A stretch of DNA of 15,453 nucleotides from Candidatus Omnitrophota bacterium (GTDB lineage: Bacteria > Omnitrophota > Gorgyraeia > 1-14-0-20-64-10), in contig JAHFFF010000021.1 of NCBI GenBank assembly GCA_023248095.1, positions 1 through 15,453 of the forward strand, in the 5' to 3' direction. Position 1 is the stretch's first letter. Each line of letters begins with the position of its first letter. Shown piece by piece: positions 1 through 6,637 of this stretch. The translations under genes were made by a program, and so were the position numbers. Below the pieces are notes generated by a model, which ran no database searches, was not told where the DNA came from, and saw only the letters and a list, made by a program, of their open reading frames with translations.

Positions 1-1
1 C

Positions 2-535
2 CAGATCGTGATCTTCGTCGATGTCAATGAGACCGGTCCCGACAATCTGTTCTTTTTGGACACGCTGGATATCATTACCGGCTACACCAACGGCGCGTTG
101 CCTGATCCGTCAGGTGACGTTGATCCCTCCGCCCAGAACGCCATCAGCCCCACGACCGTTAACGCCGCCGGTATCGGCGCCAGCGGCGGCTCACTGGATG
201 CCGCTCTGGGAGCAGGCACCCCCTATACGTTACAGCTCGTCAACCAAGGGGCCGGCCATGCCGATCAGTTCATCCTGACCGGCATCAACCCGTTCGACCC
301 AGCCTACTCCGATTCCACCAAGGTCCTCTTTCACTGGATGAGCCACGGCCACGATGACGGAGGGGAAACAATCTTCCTCAGCGGTAGATTCCGCGCAGAG
401 GATTTCTGCACGCAAAACTGCGGTGGCGGCGGGGAGAATCCTCCCGTTCCTGAGCCTAGCTCACTGCTCCTCTTGGGCAGCGGATTGGCAGGTCTGGTCG
501 GATTCGGCACGAGAAGAAAGTTCGCCCGAAAATGA
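2..535 (+). CDS. PEP-CTERM sorting-domain protein, 5' end outside the window
   Basis: The frame is open to the left edge, so the start and signal peptide are probably outside the window; an internal GTG at 8 could only start a protein without a signal peptide. The visible ~177 residues are a Gly/Asn/Asp-rich, probably beta-rich extracellular body with a His/Asp cluster (HWMSHGHDDGG) and a CxxxC pair just before a Gly linker. The C-terminus is a textbook PEP-CTERM signal: VPEP at about 446-457, a hydrophobic stretch LLLLGSGLAGLVGF, then basic TRRKFARK. By family knowledge such proteins are exported by Sec, then the tail is recognised and removed by an exosortase; many are linked to exopolysaccharide or biofilm matrix. 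The TGA stop overlaps the next ATG (ATGA at 532-535), implying translational coupling. The body matches no family I recognise. Tail call is firm, function unknown. Confidence 0.85.
   Translation, partial: QIVIFVDVNETGPDNLFFLDTLDIITGYTNGALPDPSGDVDPSAQNAISPTTVNAAGIGASGGSLDAALGAGTPYTLQLVNQGAGHADQFILTGINPFDPAYSDSTKVLFHWMSHGHDDGGETIFLSGRFRAEDFCTQNCGGGGENPPVPEPSSLLLLGSGLAGLVGFGTRRKFARK
449..532 (+). repeat. PEP-CTERM tail module, copy 1
   Basis: This segment encodes PEP through the final Lys of the first protein. By eye it differs from copy 2 (1060-1143) at roughly a dozen of 84 bases, mostly third positions, including a shared block GGCAGCGGATTGG. The upstream parts of the two genes do not look alike. 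Confidence 0.7.
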
Positions 536-1146
536 AACGATTCCTTCTGATCGGCTCCACGGCGCTTTTCAGCCTGCTGGTTTACGCCCAGCCGGCACAC
601 GCCCTGTTCTTCTCCGATTTCGTTGATCTCTGGGGATCTTCGGGTGTGCTGGGGCCGGGCGATACCGGTTCGGCTCTGATCAGCGATGGCTCGCCAAATC
701 CCGATGTTTCGTGGCTCCATGACATTAACGACAACATCGCCCCGAACTTGATCGGTGGCATCACCATCACCGACGCCAAGCTGACCATCTCCTACAAGGA
801 TGTAGGTACTCCCGGTAACGAGACATGGAACGTGACGGGAGATGGAAATGCTCTGGGAACTCTAAATAACGTAGGGAGTACCATTACGACGACCGATTAC
901 AACCTGACCGCCGCCGCTCTTGCTGCTCTCCAAGCGGATGGATTGTTGACCGGGGGTATTGAGGAAAATACCGGTGGGTCTGATAATTTCCGTCTCTACC
1001 AGGTGACCCTCTCCGGGAATTACACGGTGAACAACGGTGGTGGCGGCAATGGCGTCCTACCCGAGCCGAGCTCATTGCTCCTACTCGGCAGCGGATTGGT
1101 GGGCCTGGTCGGTTTCGGCACGAGAAGGAAGTTCGCCCGTAAATAA
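532..1146 (+). CDS. PEP-CTERM sorting-domain protein
   Basis: This complete 204-residue protein starts at an ATG embedded in the previous stop codon. Residues 1-24 form a clean Sec signal peptide: basic MKR, hydrophobic core, and AHA before the predicted cut. The mature part is rich in Gly, Asn, Thr and Asp with alternating hydrophobic residues, typical of an extracellular beta-sandwich. A run of Gly/Asn (NNGGGGNG) leads to the tail LPEPSSLLLLGSGL, a hydrophobic segment and RRKFARK, the exosortase sorting signal. The tail is almost identical to that of the upstream protein while the bodies look unrelated. No catalytic motif is visible. It is probably secreted and processed by an exosortase encoded elsewhere. 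The stop TAA is directly followed by the ATG of the sugar transferase, so the two are probably co-translated. Confidence 0.88.
   Translation: MKRFLLIGSTALFSLLVYAQPAHALFFSDFVDLWGSSGVLGPGDTGSALISDGSPNPDVSWLHDINDNIAPNLIGGITITDAKLTISYKDVGTPGNETWNVTGDGNALGTLNNVGSTITTTDYNLTAAALAALQADGLLTGGIEENTGGSDNFRLYQVTLSGNYTVNNGGGGNGVLPEPSSLLLLGSGLVGLVGFGTRRKFARK
1060..1143 (+). repeat. PEP-CTERM tail module, copy 2
   Basis: This is the second near-identical tail-coding segment, ending the 532-1146 gene. A third, more diverged and shorter version (2273-2347) ends the Ser/Gly-rich lipoprotein gene with FARRRRSL instead of TRRKFARK. Confidence 0.7.
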
Positions 1147-1956
1147 ATGAGAACATTCCGATCCCTGTTAAGCCGTTCCATCCTTCGCACGGCAGGGTAC
1201 TTCGCCGTAGTGGGTGGGCTGCTTTTCCTGGGATCGACCACTGGCTGGGCTATTTCGTCCGCGGGAGGATTGGCGCAGGAAACGTGGCCCGTTCCAACCT
1301 GGCAGTCCTTTGCTACTGTATTCGGCATCAGCGGATTCATTGGAGCGCTTGCCGCCGCAATCCGCCGCCGGTACATGGCATTCAAGCGGTGCTTCGACCT
1401 CGTGGCTGCTTCAGTAGGATTAGTGGTAATGGCTCCCCTCCTTGCCATTCTGATCCTGCTGATACGGGCCACCTCCCGCGGACCAGCTCTCTTTACACAG
1501 GAGCGTGTCGGCAAGGACGGCCGGATCTTCCACATGTATAAACTTCGGACGATGGTTGCCGATGCCGAGAAGGAAACCGGTGCAGTCTGGGCAAAAGAGA
1601 ATGACCCTCGCATCACCCCGGTTGGCCGGTGGCTCCGGAAAACGCACCTGGATGAAATTCCCCAACTCATGAACGTCTTGCAGGGAGAGATGAACCTGAT
1701 CGGTCCTCGCCCGGAGCGCCCGGAGCTTGTAGCCCAATTGAGTCAAGAGATCGTCGATTATCCGAAGCGTTTGGCCGTAGCTCCGGGAATCACAGGATTG
1801 GCGCAGGTCTGGTCCAAATACGATGAGACCATGGAAGATGTTCGGCGAAAGGTGAAGTACGATCTATTGTATATCCGGCAGATGTGTTTAACAGCCGATT
1901 TGTCGATTCTGTTCCGCACGGTCTACGTGGTAGCCACGGGGCAAGGTGCCCGCTAA
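1147..1956 (+). CDS. Polyprenyl-phosphate sugar-1-phosphate transferase (bacterial sugar transferase family) with N-terminal extension
   Basis: The protein has 269 residues. Residues ~79-269 are a complete monotopic phosphoglycosyl transferase: basic KRCFD entry, re-entrant hydrophobic helix ~85-107, QERVGKDGRIFHMYKLRTM, catalytic Asp169-Glu170 in THLDEIPQLMNVL, and GPRPE at 186-190. The family moves a sugar phosphate from a nucleotide sugar to undecaprenyl phosphate at the inner membrane, the first step of exopolysaccharide or O-antigen assembly. Minimal members are about 200 residues. Here ~75 extra residues precede the domain: a signal-like hydrophobic segment 16-38, a short linker, then VPT, a second hydrophobic stretch 54-72 and RRR. 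The start follows the previous stop directly (TAAATG), with AAGGA about 18 bases upstream. Its place among PEP-CTERM genes suggests a role in the matrix polysaccharide that goes with them. The sugar is not predictable. Confidence 0.92.
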   Translation: MRTFRSLLSRSILRTAGYFAVVGGLLFLGSTTGWAISSAGGLAQETWPVPTWQSFATVFGISGFIGALAAAIRRRYMAFKRCFDLVAASVGLVVMAPLLAILILLIRATSRGPALFTQERVGKDGRIFHMYKLRTMVADAEKETGAVWAKENDPRITPVGRWLRKTHLDEIPQLMNVLQGEMNLIGPRPERPELVAQLSQEIVDYPKRLAVAPGITGLAQVWSKYDETMEDVRRKVKYDLLYIRQMCLTADLSILFRTVYVVATGQGAR

Positions 1957-2350
1957 AAAACTGATGCGATTGACATCTCCTGTCCTAGCTGGTATCGTAA
2001 CTACCCTCTGGCTCACCGGATGCAGCGGGGGGGGCGGCGGCGGATCCGGCAGTGGGTCGAGCTTAGATCTGTCCGGTGGAGGATCCAGCAGCTTTGTATC
2101 GAGCGGAGGGTCCGGCGGCGGATCCGATATTGGCTTTTCGAGTGGAGGATCCGGAAGTGTTGCACCCGGAGCTATAAGTTCCAGCTCAAGCGGAAGCGGA
2201 TCAGGAGGGACATCCAGTCTCGGAAGCGGTAGCACCGGAAGCAGTAGCAGTAGTTCCACACCTGTCTCGAACCCGGAACCCAGCAGCCTTCTGCTCTTGG
2301 GCAGCGGACTGGCAGGACTCGTCTTTGCGCGTCGACGGCGCTCCCTCTAA
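1946..2350 (+). CDS. Ser/Gly-rich lipoprotein with PEP-CTERM tail
   Basis: From the GTG at 1946 this is a 134-residue protein; an in-frame ATG at 1964 gives 128 residues and neither has a strong ribosome binding site. I list the longer form because it supplies the basic n-region (PAKK); it overlaps the sugar transferase by 11 bases. The N-terminus has a hydrophobic core ending in the lipobox LTGC (Cys26 from GTG, Cys20 from ATG), predicting signal peptidase II cleavage and lipidation. About 80 residues of almost pure Ser/Gly follow, likely a disordered stalk. The end is NPEPSSLLLLGSGLAGLVFA plus RRRRSL, a PEP-CTERM signal. There is no folded domain. A protein carrying both a lipid anchor and an exosortase tail is unusual. 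Codon use is repetitive (AGC, GGA, TCC), and an 8-G tract follows the lipobox codon. Confidence 0.8.
   Translation: MPAKKLMRLTSPVLAGIVTTLWLTGCSGGGGGGSGSGSSLDLSGGGSSSFVSSGGSGGGSDIGFSSGGSGSVAPGAISSSSSGSGSGGTSSLGSGSTGSSSSSSTPVSNPEPSSLLLLGSGLAGLVFARRRRSL
2027..2260 (+). repeat. Low-complexity Ser/Gly coding repeat with 8-G tract
   Basis: The region starts with eight consecutive G (2027-2034) and continues with imperfect units such as GGAGGATCC and GGAAGCGGATC. Four GGATCC hexamers occur within about 110 bases (2042, 2081, 2120 and 2147). It encodes the Ser/Gly stalk of the lipoprotein. Such DNA is prone to slippage and unit gain or loss. Confidence 0.75.
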
Positions 2351-2416
2351 ACCCGCCTGTTCTCCCCAAACCAGTCCCAAGCAATCTCTCAAGGTCCAGC
2401 GCTTCTTCCGGTAGTT

Positions 2417-3286
2417 ATGGCTTCTCATCCCGTACCTGCTGCATGGTCTGAGGCATTCCGCCTGTTGCGTACACAGCGGGTCCTGTTTATGCCTCTCGGA
2501 ATCTCGGCGGCTGTGAAAACCGCCATCCTGGGAATCTCTTTGGTTGCCCCCTTCCCTCCTTTTTCCAGATTCCTGGCTCCCACCGTCCGGTATTTTTGGG
2601 GAGAGCTATATCTCCATTACCCTTTCCACTTGGCGCTGGCGGGCCGGTGGTTCAAGCAGACCGATTTGCTCATCCCGATATTCCTTGAAGGACTCCTGGT
2701 CGGAATAACCGCCGCCCTGACCCAGTATTTGCTCCTGCAACATCCCTCAAAACCACGCCATGCCTTTGCGGAAACATTCCGACGCTACCCAGCCATCACC
2801 CTGCTGACGCTCATCGACGCCCTGGTATTGATGTTCTGCATCCATGGTGCCATCACTCCACTGAAGCTGGGCCTGCAGAAGCTGCACGTTTGGACGCATA
2901 ACTTTTTCGGAGCGGCGTTCATTGTTGCAGTGACAGCAACGATTATCTCTGCGATCGTGGAGCCTCTGTTCCTTTTTTCCGTCCCGGCCTGCGTCATTGA
3001 AAACCGGGGGTGGCTGAGCAGCCTTCTGCGCAGTTTCCGAACCGCGGGTCGGGCCTATCGATGGATCTTTTTCACTGTGCTGGCTGTGACCCTGTGCTAT
3101 CTGCCGATCCTTCTGATCCGGGCCGAGGCCGCCAGGCTGGTGGAAAGCCCCTGGCCGGAATCGATCTTCCTGTTCTATCTGGCCCGAATACTCTTCTCGT
3201 GGATCATTACGACCTCGCTCACCGTCTGGGCAACCATTTATCTGGTCCGATTCGCTGTGATGCCCAGCCCGGCTGCATCGCAATGA
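2417..3286 (+). CDS. Polytopic membrane protein of unknown function
   Basis: This 289-residue protein has about six hydrophobic segments, near residues 23-48, 84-108, 126-146, 163-194, 215-234 and 249-281. Between segments 4 and 5 lies a cytoplasmic-looking stretch, VPACVIENRGWLSSLLRSF, resembling the conserved loop of membrane-domain families in which a helix of the form 'P-x-x-V-E-x-x-G...L-x-x-S-x-x' precedes a transmembrane helix (seen in the GlpQ-type membrane domain and DUF975-like proteins). That resemblance is a weak hint and gives no activity. It starts 66 bases after the lipoprotein stop, with AAGG only about 20 bases upstream. Its TGA stop overlaps the ATG of the TPR gene (3283-3286), so the pair probably act together, perhaps as a membrane scaffold for surface assembly. 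I do not recognise it further. Confidence 0.82.
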   Translation: MASHPVPAAWSEAFRLLRTQRVLFMPLGISAAVKTAILGISLVAPFPPFSRFLAPTVRYFWGELYLHYPFHLALAGRWFKQTDLLIPIFLEGLLVGITAALTQYLLLQHPSKPRHAFAETFRRYPAITLLTLIDALVLMFCIHGAITPLKLGLQKLHVWTHNFFGAAFIVAVTATIISAIVEPLFLFSVPACVIENRGWLSSLLRSFRTAGRAYRWIFFTVLAVTLCYLPILLIRAEAARLVESPWPESIFLFYLARILFSWIITTSLTVWATIYLVRFAVMPSPAASQ

Positions 3287-4140
3287 AGGCTCGGGCCCAG
3301 AGGGGCGGTATGTCGCGGGCGTGGCTGTGGTGGGTGAGCCTCCTGCTGTTCTTTGGGGCCTTATGGAGTTTCCTCGCGTCGCACAACCTCATCTATTCCA
3401 CGGAACGATTGTTCTGGTCTGCGCAGATTTCCGCTCTGCGCATGGTGAAGGACCCGGCCTCAGCCCCGCCGGCCGCCGTCCAGAAAACCCTTTCCAGGCT
3501 GCAAGAGGTGATTCGGCGTTACCCGGCGTCAAACCTGGCTGCGCGTGCCCAGCTTCTCATTGGGCAGGTCCATGCGGCACGTAAAGAATACCCCGCTGCG
3601 CACGAAGCCTTTCAGAAGGTGATAAGCGATTATCCCACTCTGGCCCGGCACGTGATCGACGCTTATCGATCCGACGCCGGGACATGCCTGATGGAGAAAT
3701 CGTGGCAGAAGGCGCTGGAAATCTACCGGAAGCTTCTGTCGAAATACCCCACGGAGCTGCGGGTGATGGATGTCCCACAGCTGATGGCAGGGGTGGCTCG
3801 TAATGCGCCGGACGCCGGCGAATCGGTCTTGCGCGAGGCGATCCAGCACTACCACCTTGTCATCGGCCAGTGCAAGCCGGGCAGCACACTCTATTTGGTC
3901 GCCCAACAGCGCTTGGCCGGGTGCTACCTGCTGGCCAGCCGCTGGAAGGAGGCGGCTCAGATCTATGAAACCCTCGTCATGACCTATTTCAACCGGCGCG
4001 AGGTTCGTTATTGGATGAAGGCTGTCGAAGAACTTGGAAAAAGGAGGCTGGGAGACCCCTCCAGGGCGCACACCCTTGCGCTCCAGTTCGCCGAACAACA
4101 CCCTAACCGGCGGGTTCTGGTAGAACCCTGGCTGAAATAG
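3283..4140 (+). CDS. Membrane-anchored TPR-repeat protein
   Basis: This is a 285-residue protein if started at the ATG overlapping the previous stop (ATGA). A second in-frame ATG at 3310 has a better ribosome binding site (AGGGG, 3301-3305) and may be the true start. One transmembrane segment near the N-terminus (WLWWVSLLLFFGALWSFLA) is followed by helix-turn-helix units typical of tetratricopeptide repeats: pairs containing RYPASNLAARAQLLIG, KEYPAAHEAFQKVISDYP, KSWQKALEIYRKLLSKYP and SRWKEAAQIYETLVMTYF. The spacing and the YP at repeat ends resemble BamD/YbgF-type TPRs. Topology suggests an inner-membrane anchor with the repeats in the periplasm, acting as a protein-binding platform. The partner is probably the overlapping upstream membrane protein. 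No enzymatic motif is seen. The open frame continues upstream to 3010, but that part only shadows the membrane gene. Confidence 0.83.
   Translation: MKARAQRGGMSRAWLWWVSLLLFFGALWSFLASHNLIYSTERLFWSAQISALRMVKDPASAPPAAVQKTLSRLQEVIRRYPASNLAARAQLLIGQVHAARKEYPAAHEAFQKVISDYPTLARHVIDAYRSDAGTCLMEKSWQKALEIYRKLLSKYPTELRVMDVPQLMAGVARNAPDAGESVLREAIQHYHLVIGQCKPGSTLYLVAQQRLAGCYLLASRWKEAAQIYETLVMTYFNRREVRYWMKAVEELGKRRLGDPSRAHTLALQFAEQHPNRRVLVEPWLK
4112..4128 (+). terminator. Stem-loop at the end of the TPR gene, weak terminator candidate
   Basis: GGGTTCT and AGAACCC form a perfect 7-bp stem around a 3-base loop inside the last codons of the TPR gene. The nearest T-run (TTTT at 4148) lies about 20 bases downstream, so this is not a standard intrinsic terminator. 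It may protect the 3' end or be chance. Confidence 0.25.
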
Positions 4141-4150
4141 TAAAAAATTT

Positions 4151-4180
4151 TCGACACTTTCTCAGTTTTTGTAGTAAACT
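4151..4180 (+). promoter_or_regulatory. Probable sigma-70-type promoter for the response regulator operon
   Basis: The 89-base gap 4141-4229 is strikingly AT-rich against GC-rich surroundings. TCGACA (4151-4156, five of six to TTGACA) and TAAACT (4175-4180, four of six to TATAAT) are separated by 18 bases, placing transcription start near 4187. No sigma-54 -24/-12 pair is visible in this gap, so the operon does not look autoregulated through sigma-54. No good ribosome binding site precedes the ATG at 4230. Confidence 0.4.
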
Positions 4181-4229
4181 TGCATTTGTTAATCAAAAAT
4201 AGACGAATCTAGCCCGCCTGTAACTCATT

Positions 4230-5702
4230 ATGCAACCAGAACAAGCGAGAATTCTCATTGTCGACGACGACCCGTTGATTCGGGCTTCTCTGTACGAGGA
4301 ACTCTGCCGGGAGGGGTACTCTGTGGCGATGGCGGCGGATGGGCCGGAGGGGCTCCGCTACTTCGAGCAGACCCCCTGTTCAATCGTCATCACGGACCTG
4401 AAGATGCCCCGGATGGACGGCCTGCAGCTCCTGCAAGCCCTGCGGCAGAAGTCCCCTAATGTCGCCGTCATCCTGCTCACCGGATTCGGCACCATCGAGT
4501 CCGCCGTGGCCGCCATGAAGCAGGGAGCGTACGATTACGTCGCCAAACCGCTGGCGGATGGGGAGATCCTGCACGTCATCCGGAGAATCTGCCACGAGCG
4601 GGACCTGCTGGCAGAAAACGAAAACCTGCGCCGGAAATTGGCTGCCTCTCTCCCGGATCGTTTCCAGGGGATGGTCGGCCGCCACCCGAGCATGCGCAAG
4701 GTCTACACCACCATTGAGGCCGTGGCCTCCACCAAGGCGACGGTCCTGATTCGCGGAGAAAGCGGAACCGGCAAGGGGCTGATCGCGCGCGCCATCCATG
4801 ACTGCGACATGAACCGGAAGGATAAACCCTTTGTTGAGGTCAGCTGCGGAGCCCTGCCGGAGACGATGCTTGAGAGCGAGCTCTTCGGGCACGTGCGCGG
4901 CTCCTTCACCGGGGCCATCCGGGACAGGATGGGCCGGTTCGAGCTGGCCCATGGCGGGACGATCTTCCTGGATGAGATCGACACCCTGACGCCGGCCCTG
5001 CAGGTGAAGCTGCTGCGGGTCCTGCAGAACGGGCAGTTTGAGCGGGTCGGAGACACCAAAACCTTTCAGATGGACGTCCGGGTGATCGTGGCGATGAACC
5101 GGGACCCCGAGGCTGCCGTCAAGGCCGGCACCTTCCGGGAAGACCTGTACTACCGGTTGAACGTCGTCACGATCTTTGTTCCGCCCCTGAGGGAGAGGCG
5201 GGAGGACATTCCCCTTTTGGTCGATCACTTCCTGGGCCTATCCGCTACCCGCCTGGGCCGGAGAAGGCCTCAGATGATGCCGTCTGCCCTCGACATCTTG
5301 ACGGTATACGACTGGCCGGGCAACGTGCGTGAGTTGGAGAACGCCATTGAACAGTCCGTTGTCCTCAGCCGCGGCAATTCGATCGCACATGAGGATTTGC
5401 CGGAGAGAATCCGGCGAGCCGTGAATACCCCCGCCCCGACCATCCATCAGATCGTGAACAGCCTGCACGTAGAGGACCCTGCAGGAAACGGCCACTCAGC
5501 CCGCACGTTGAGGCACAGCTTAGCTGAACCTGAACGGCAACTCATCCTGAACGCATTGGAAGCCGCAGGCTGGAACTGCCAAAAGGCTGCAACTGCTCTC
5601 GGGATCAATCGCGCTACCCTCTATAACAAAATGAAGAGGTACGGGATCCCTCCGAAGAGCCGGCAACGGGCGGTACGCTGGCCGGCATCAAGAACTCTAT
5701 GA
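4230..5702 (+). CDS. Sigma-54-dependent response regulator, NtrC family (REC-AAA+-Fis HTH)
   Basis: This complete 490-residue three-domain regulator activates sigma-54 RNA polymerase. The receiver domain (~7-120) has acidic residues Asp12-Asp14, phospho-acceptor Asp56 (VITDLKMPRMDG), Thr84 and Lys106. The central AAA+ domain (~147-380) has Walker A GESGTGKG at 176-183, the sigma-54 contact loop as GSFTGA at 224-229 (usual form GAFTGA), Walker B IFLDEI with Asp248-Glu249, and the FREDLYYRL sensor region. The C-terminal Fis-type helix-turn-helix (~440-475) contains ERQLILNALEAAGWN, KAATALGINRATLYNKMKRY. It heads a five-gene operon and overlaps the sensor gene by ATGA at 5699, so its input is probably the kinase two genes downstream. 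It resembles PrsR regulators of PEP-CTERM/exopolysaccharide loci in architecture, but that architecture is common, so the assignment to that subfamily is only a possibility. Confidence 0.95.
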   Translation: MQPEQARILIVDDDPLIRASLYEELCREGYSVAMAADGPEGLRYFEQTPCSIVITDLKMPRMDGLQLLQALRQKSPNVAVILLTGFGTIESAVAAMKQGAYDYVAKPLADGEILHVIRRICHERDLLAENENLRRKLAASLPDRFQGMVGRHPSMRKVYTTIEAVASTKATVLIRGESGTGKGLIARAIHDCDMNRKDKPFVEVSCGALPETMLESELFGHVRGSFTGAIRDRMGRFELAHGGTIFLDEIDTLTPALQVKLLRVLQNGQFERVGDTKTFQMDVRVIVAMNRDPEAAVKAGTFREDLYYRLNVVTIFVPPLRERREDIPLLVDHFLGLSATRLGRRRPQMMPSALDILTVYDWPGNVRELENAIEQSVVLSRGNSIAHEDLPERIRRAVNTPAPTIHQIVNSLHVEDPAGNGHSARTLRHSLAEPERQLILNALEAAGWNCQKAATALGINRATLYNKMKRYGIPPKSRQRAVRWPASRTL

Positions 5703-6637
5703 CCTCAACGAATCCGCCGGTGGACCTGGATCGATGGCGCCCGCTTCAGGAAGCCCTTGTTCAAGTCCTGGGCCTAAACATCGGGCTGATCGATGCCGAG
5801 GGGAACGCCCTGACGCGGCCCGCAGATCTCCTGCGCTCTCCATGGAACGTCTTGACCAGTTCCGCGAGGGGCCTCACCCGATACATGGAGTGCGTGCAGA
5901 CACTTCTCTCGGAGGCCCGCAACAACCCACAGCCCTTGGTCAGCATGCAGGTGGGAGGGCTGCACCTTTCGGTCGTGCCCGTAGAGCAGGGCAAACACCC
6001 CGCTGGATTTTTTCTAGTGGGACCCTGCCTGGTCGGCCGGCGTGGAGAACCGGACGATTACATCGCGCTGGCCAAGGAGTTTGACATCCCCATCGACCGT
6101 TGGATGGAGGCATTGCAGGAGATCAAGGTGTTCTCCTTCGTCGGGCTCAACGCCGTCGGGTCCCTGCTTCAGCAATTGGGGGGGCTTGCCTTTCCGCCGC
6201 AACTGCAATCCAAGGCGGTGGAGCAGGATGAGGCCTGGGCTCAACTGCTGGAGACCGCCATTCGGGCCGTCAACGCGCAGGCAGGATCCATTCTGGTCCG
6301 AGGGAAGCAGCCGGACTTGCTTGTGATTCGGGTGGCTCGCGGATTGGATCCGGAGGTCGTCCGAACGACTCGACTCCGCGTGGGGGAGGGGGTGGCGGGC
6401 ACGGCGGCCGCGGAACAGATTCCTTTCCGGATCAACAACCGGACCACGCATCCCCGTTTGCAAGGCCTGCTGAAACGGCCGCAGATTCAAGACGCGATGG
6501 TCGTTCCCCTCTTGCGCCGCTCGGATCTTCTCGGGGTTCTCTGCGTCAGCACCTCCCACCCTGGCGGACGGCTTCGGGAGGATGGGCTGGACCTGCTCCA
6601 ACAACTCACCCAGCTTGCGCAGGGGAGTTTGTCATGA
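5699..6637 (+). CDS. Soluble sensor protein, PocR-like domain plus GAF domain
   Basis: This 312-residue protein has no transmembrane segment and no kinase, HTH or cyclase motif, so it is a stand-alone cytoplasmic sensor. Residues ~12-165 have the layout of a PocR ligand-binding domain: a PAS-like NIGLIDAEGNALTRP, an ARGLTRYMECVQ segment, VGGLHLSVVPV and AGFFLVGPCL. Most of the cysteines often seen in PocR domains are missing. Residues ~175-310 form a GAF domain (LLETAIRAVNAQAGSILV, LRVGEGVAGTAA, DAMVVPLLRRSDLLGVLCVS). PocR domains are proposed from genome analyses to bind small hydrocarbon derivatives such as propanediol. It overlaps the regulator upstream and the histidine kinase downstream (ATGA at both ends), so it probably modulates the kinase through GAF-GAF contact. 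The PocR call is from pattern only; the GAF call is stronger. Confidence 0.78.
   Translation: MTSTNPPVDLDRWRPLQEALVQVLGLNIGLIDAEGNALTRPADLLRSPWNVLTSSARGLTRYMECVQTLLSEARNNPQPLVSMQVGGLHLSVVPVEQGKHPAGFFLVGPCLVGRRGEPDDYIALAKEFDIPIDRWMEALQEIKVFSFVGLNAVGSLLQQLGGLAFPPQLQSKAVEQDEAWAQLLETAIRAVNAQAGSILVRGKQPDLLVIRVARGLDPEVVRTTRLRVGEGVAGTAAAEQIPFRINNRTTHPRLQGLLKRPQIQDAMVVPLLRRSDLLGVLCVSTSHPGGRLREDGLDLLQQLTQLAQGSLS

Noticed and set aside
1300..1314. Sigma-54-like sequence TGGCAGTCCTTTGCT
   Set aside because: The GG and GC elements are one base too close for a -24/-12 promoter, and it lies inside the sugar transferase coding region.
1888..2259. Pro/Leu-rich minus-strand open frame over the Ser/Gly repeat
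   Set aside because: It is the mirror of the Ser/Gly codons; the plus strand has a lipobox and a PEP-CTERM tail, which explain the sequence.
3010..3282. N-terminal extension of the TPR frame upstream of 3283
   Set aside because: It overlaps the well-supported membrane protein gene and has no signal or anchor; the transmembrane segment follows the 3283 and 3310 starts.
4380..5228. 282-codon minus-strand open frame within the response regulator
   Set aside because: It is antisense to conserved receiver and AAA+ motifs and has no recognisable domain.
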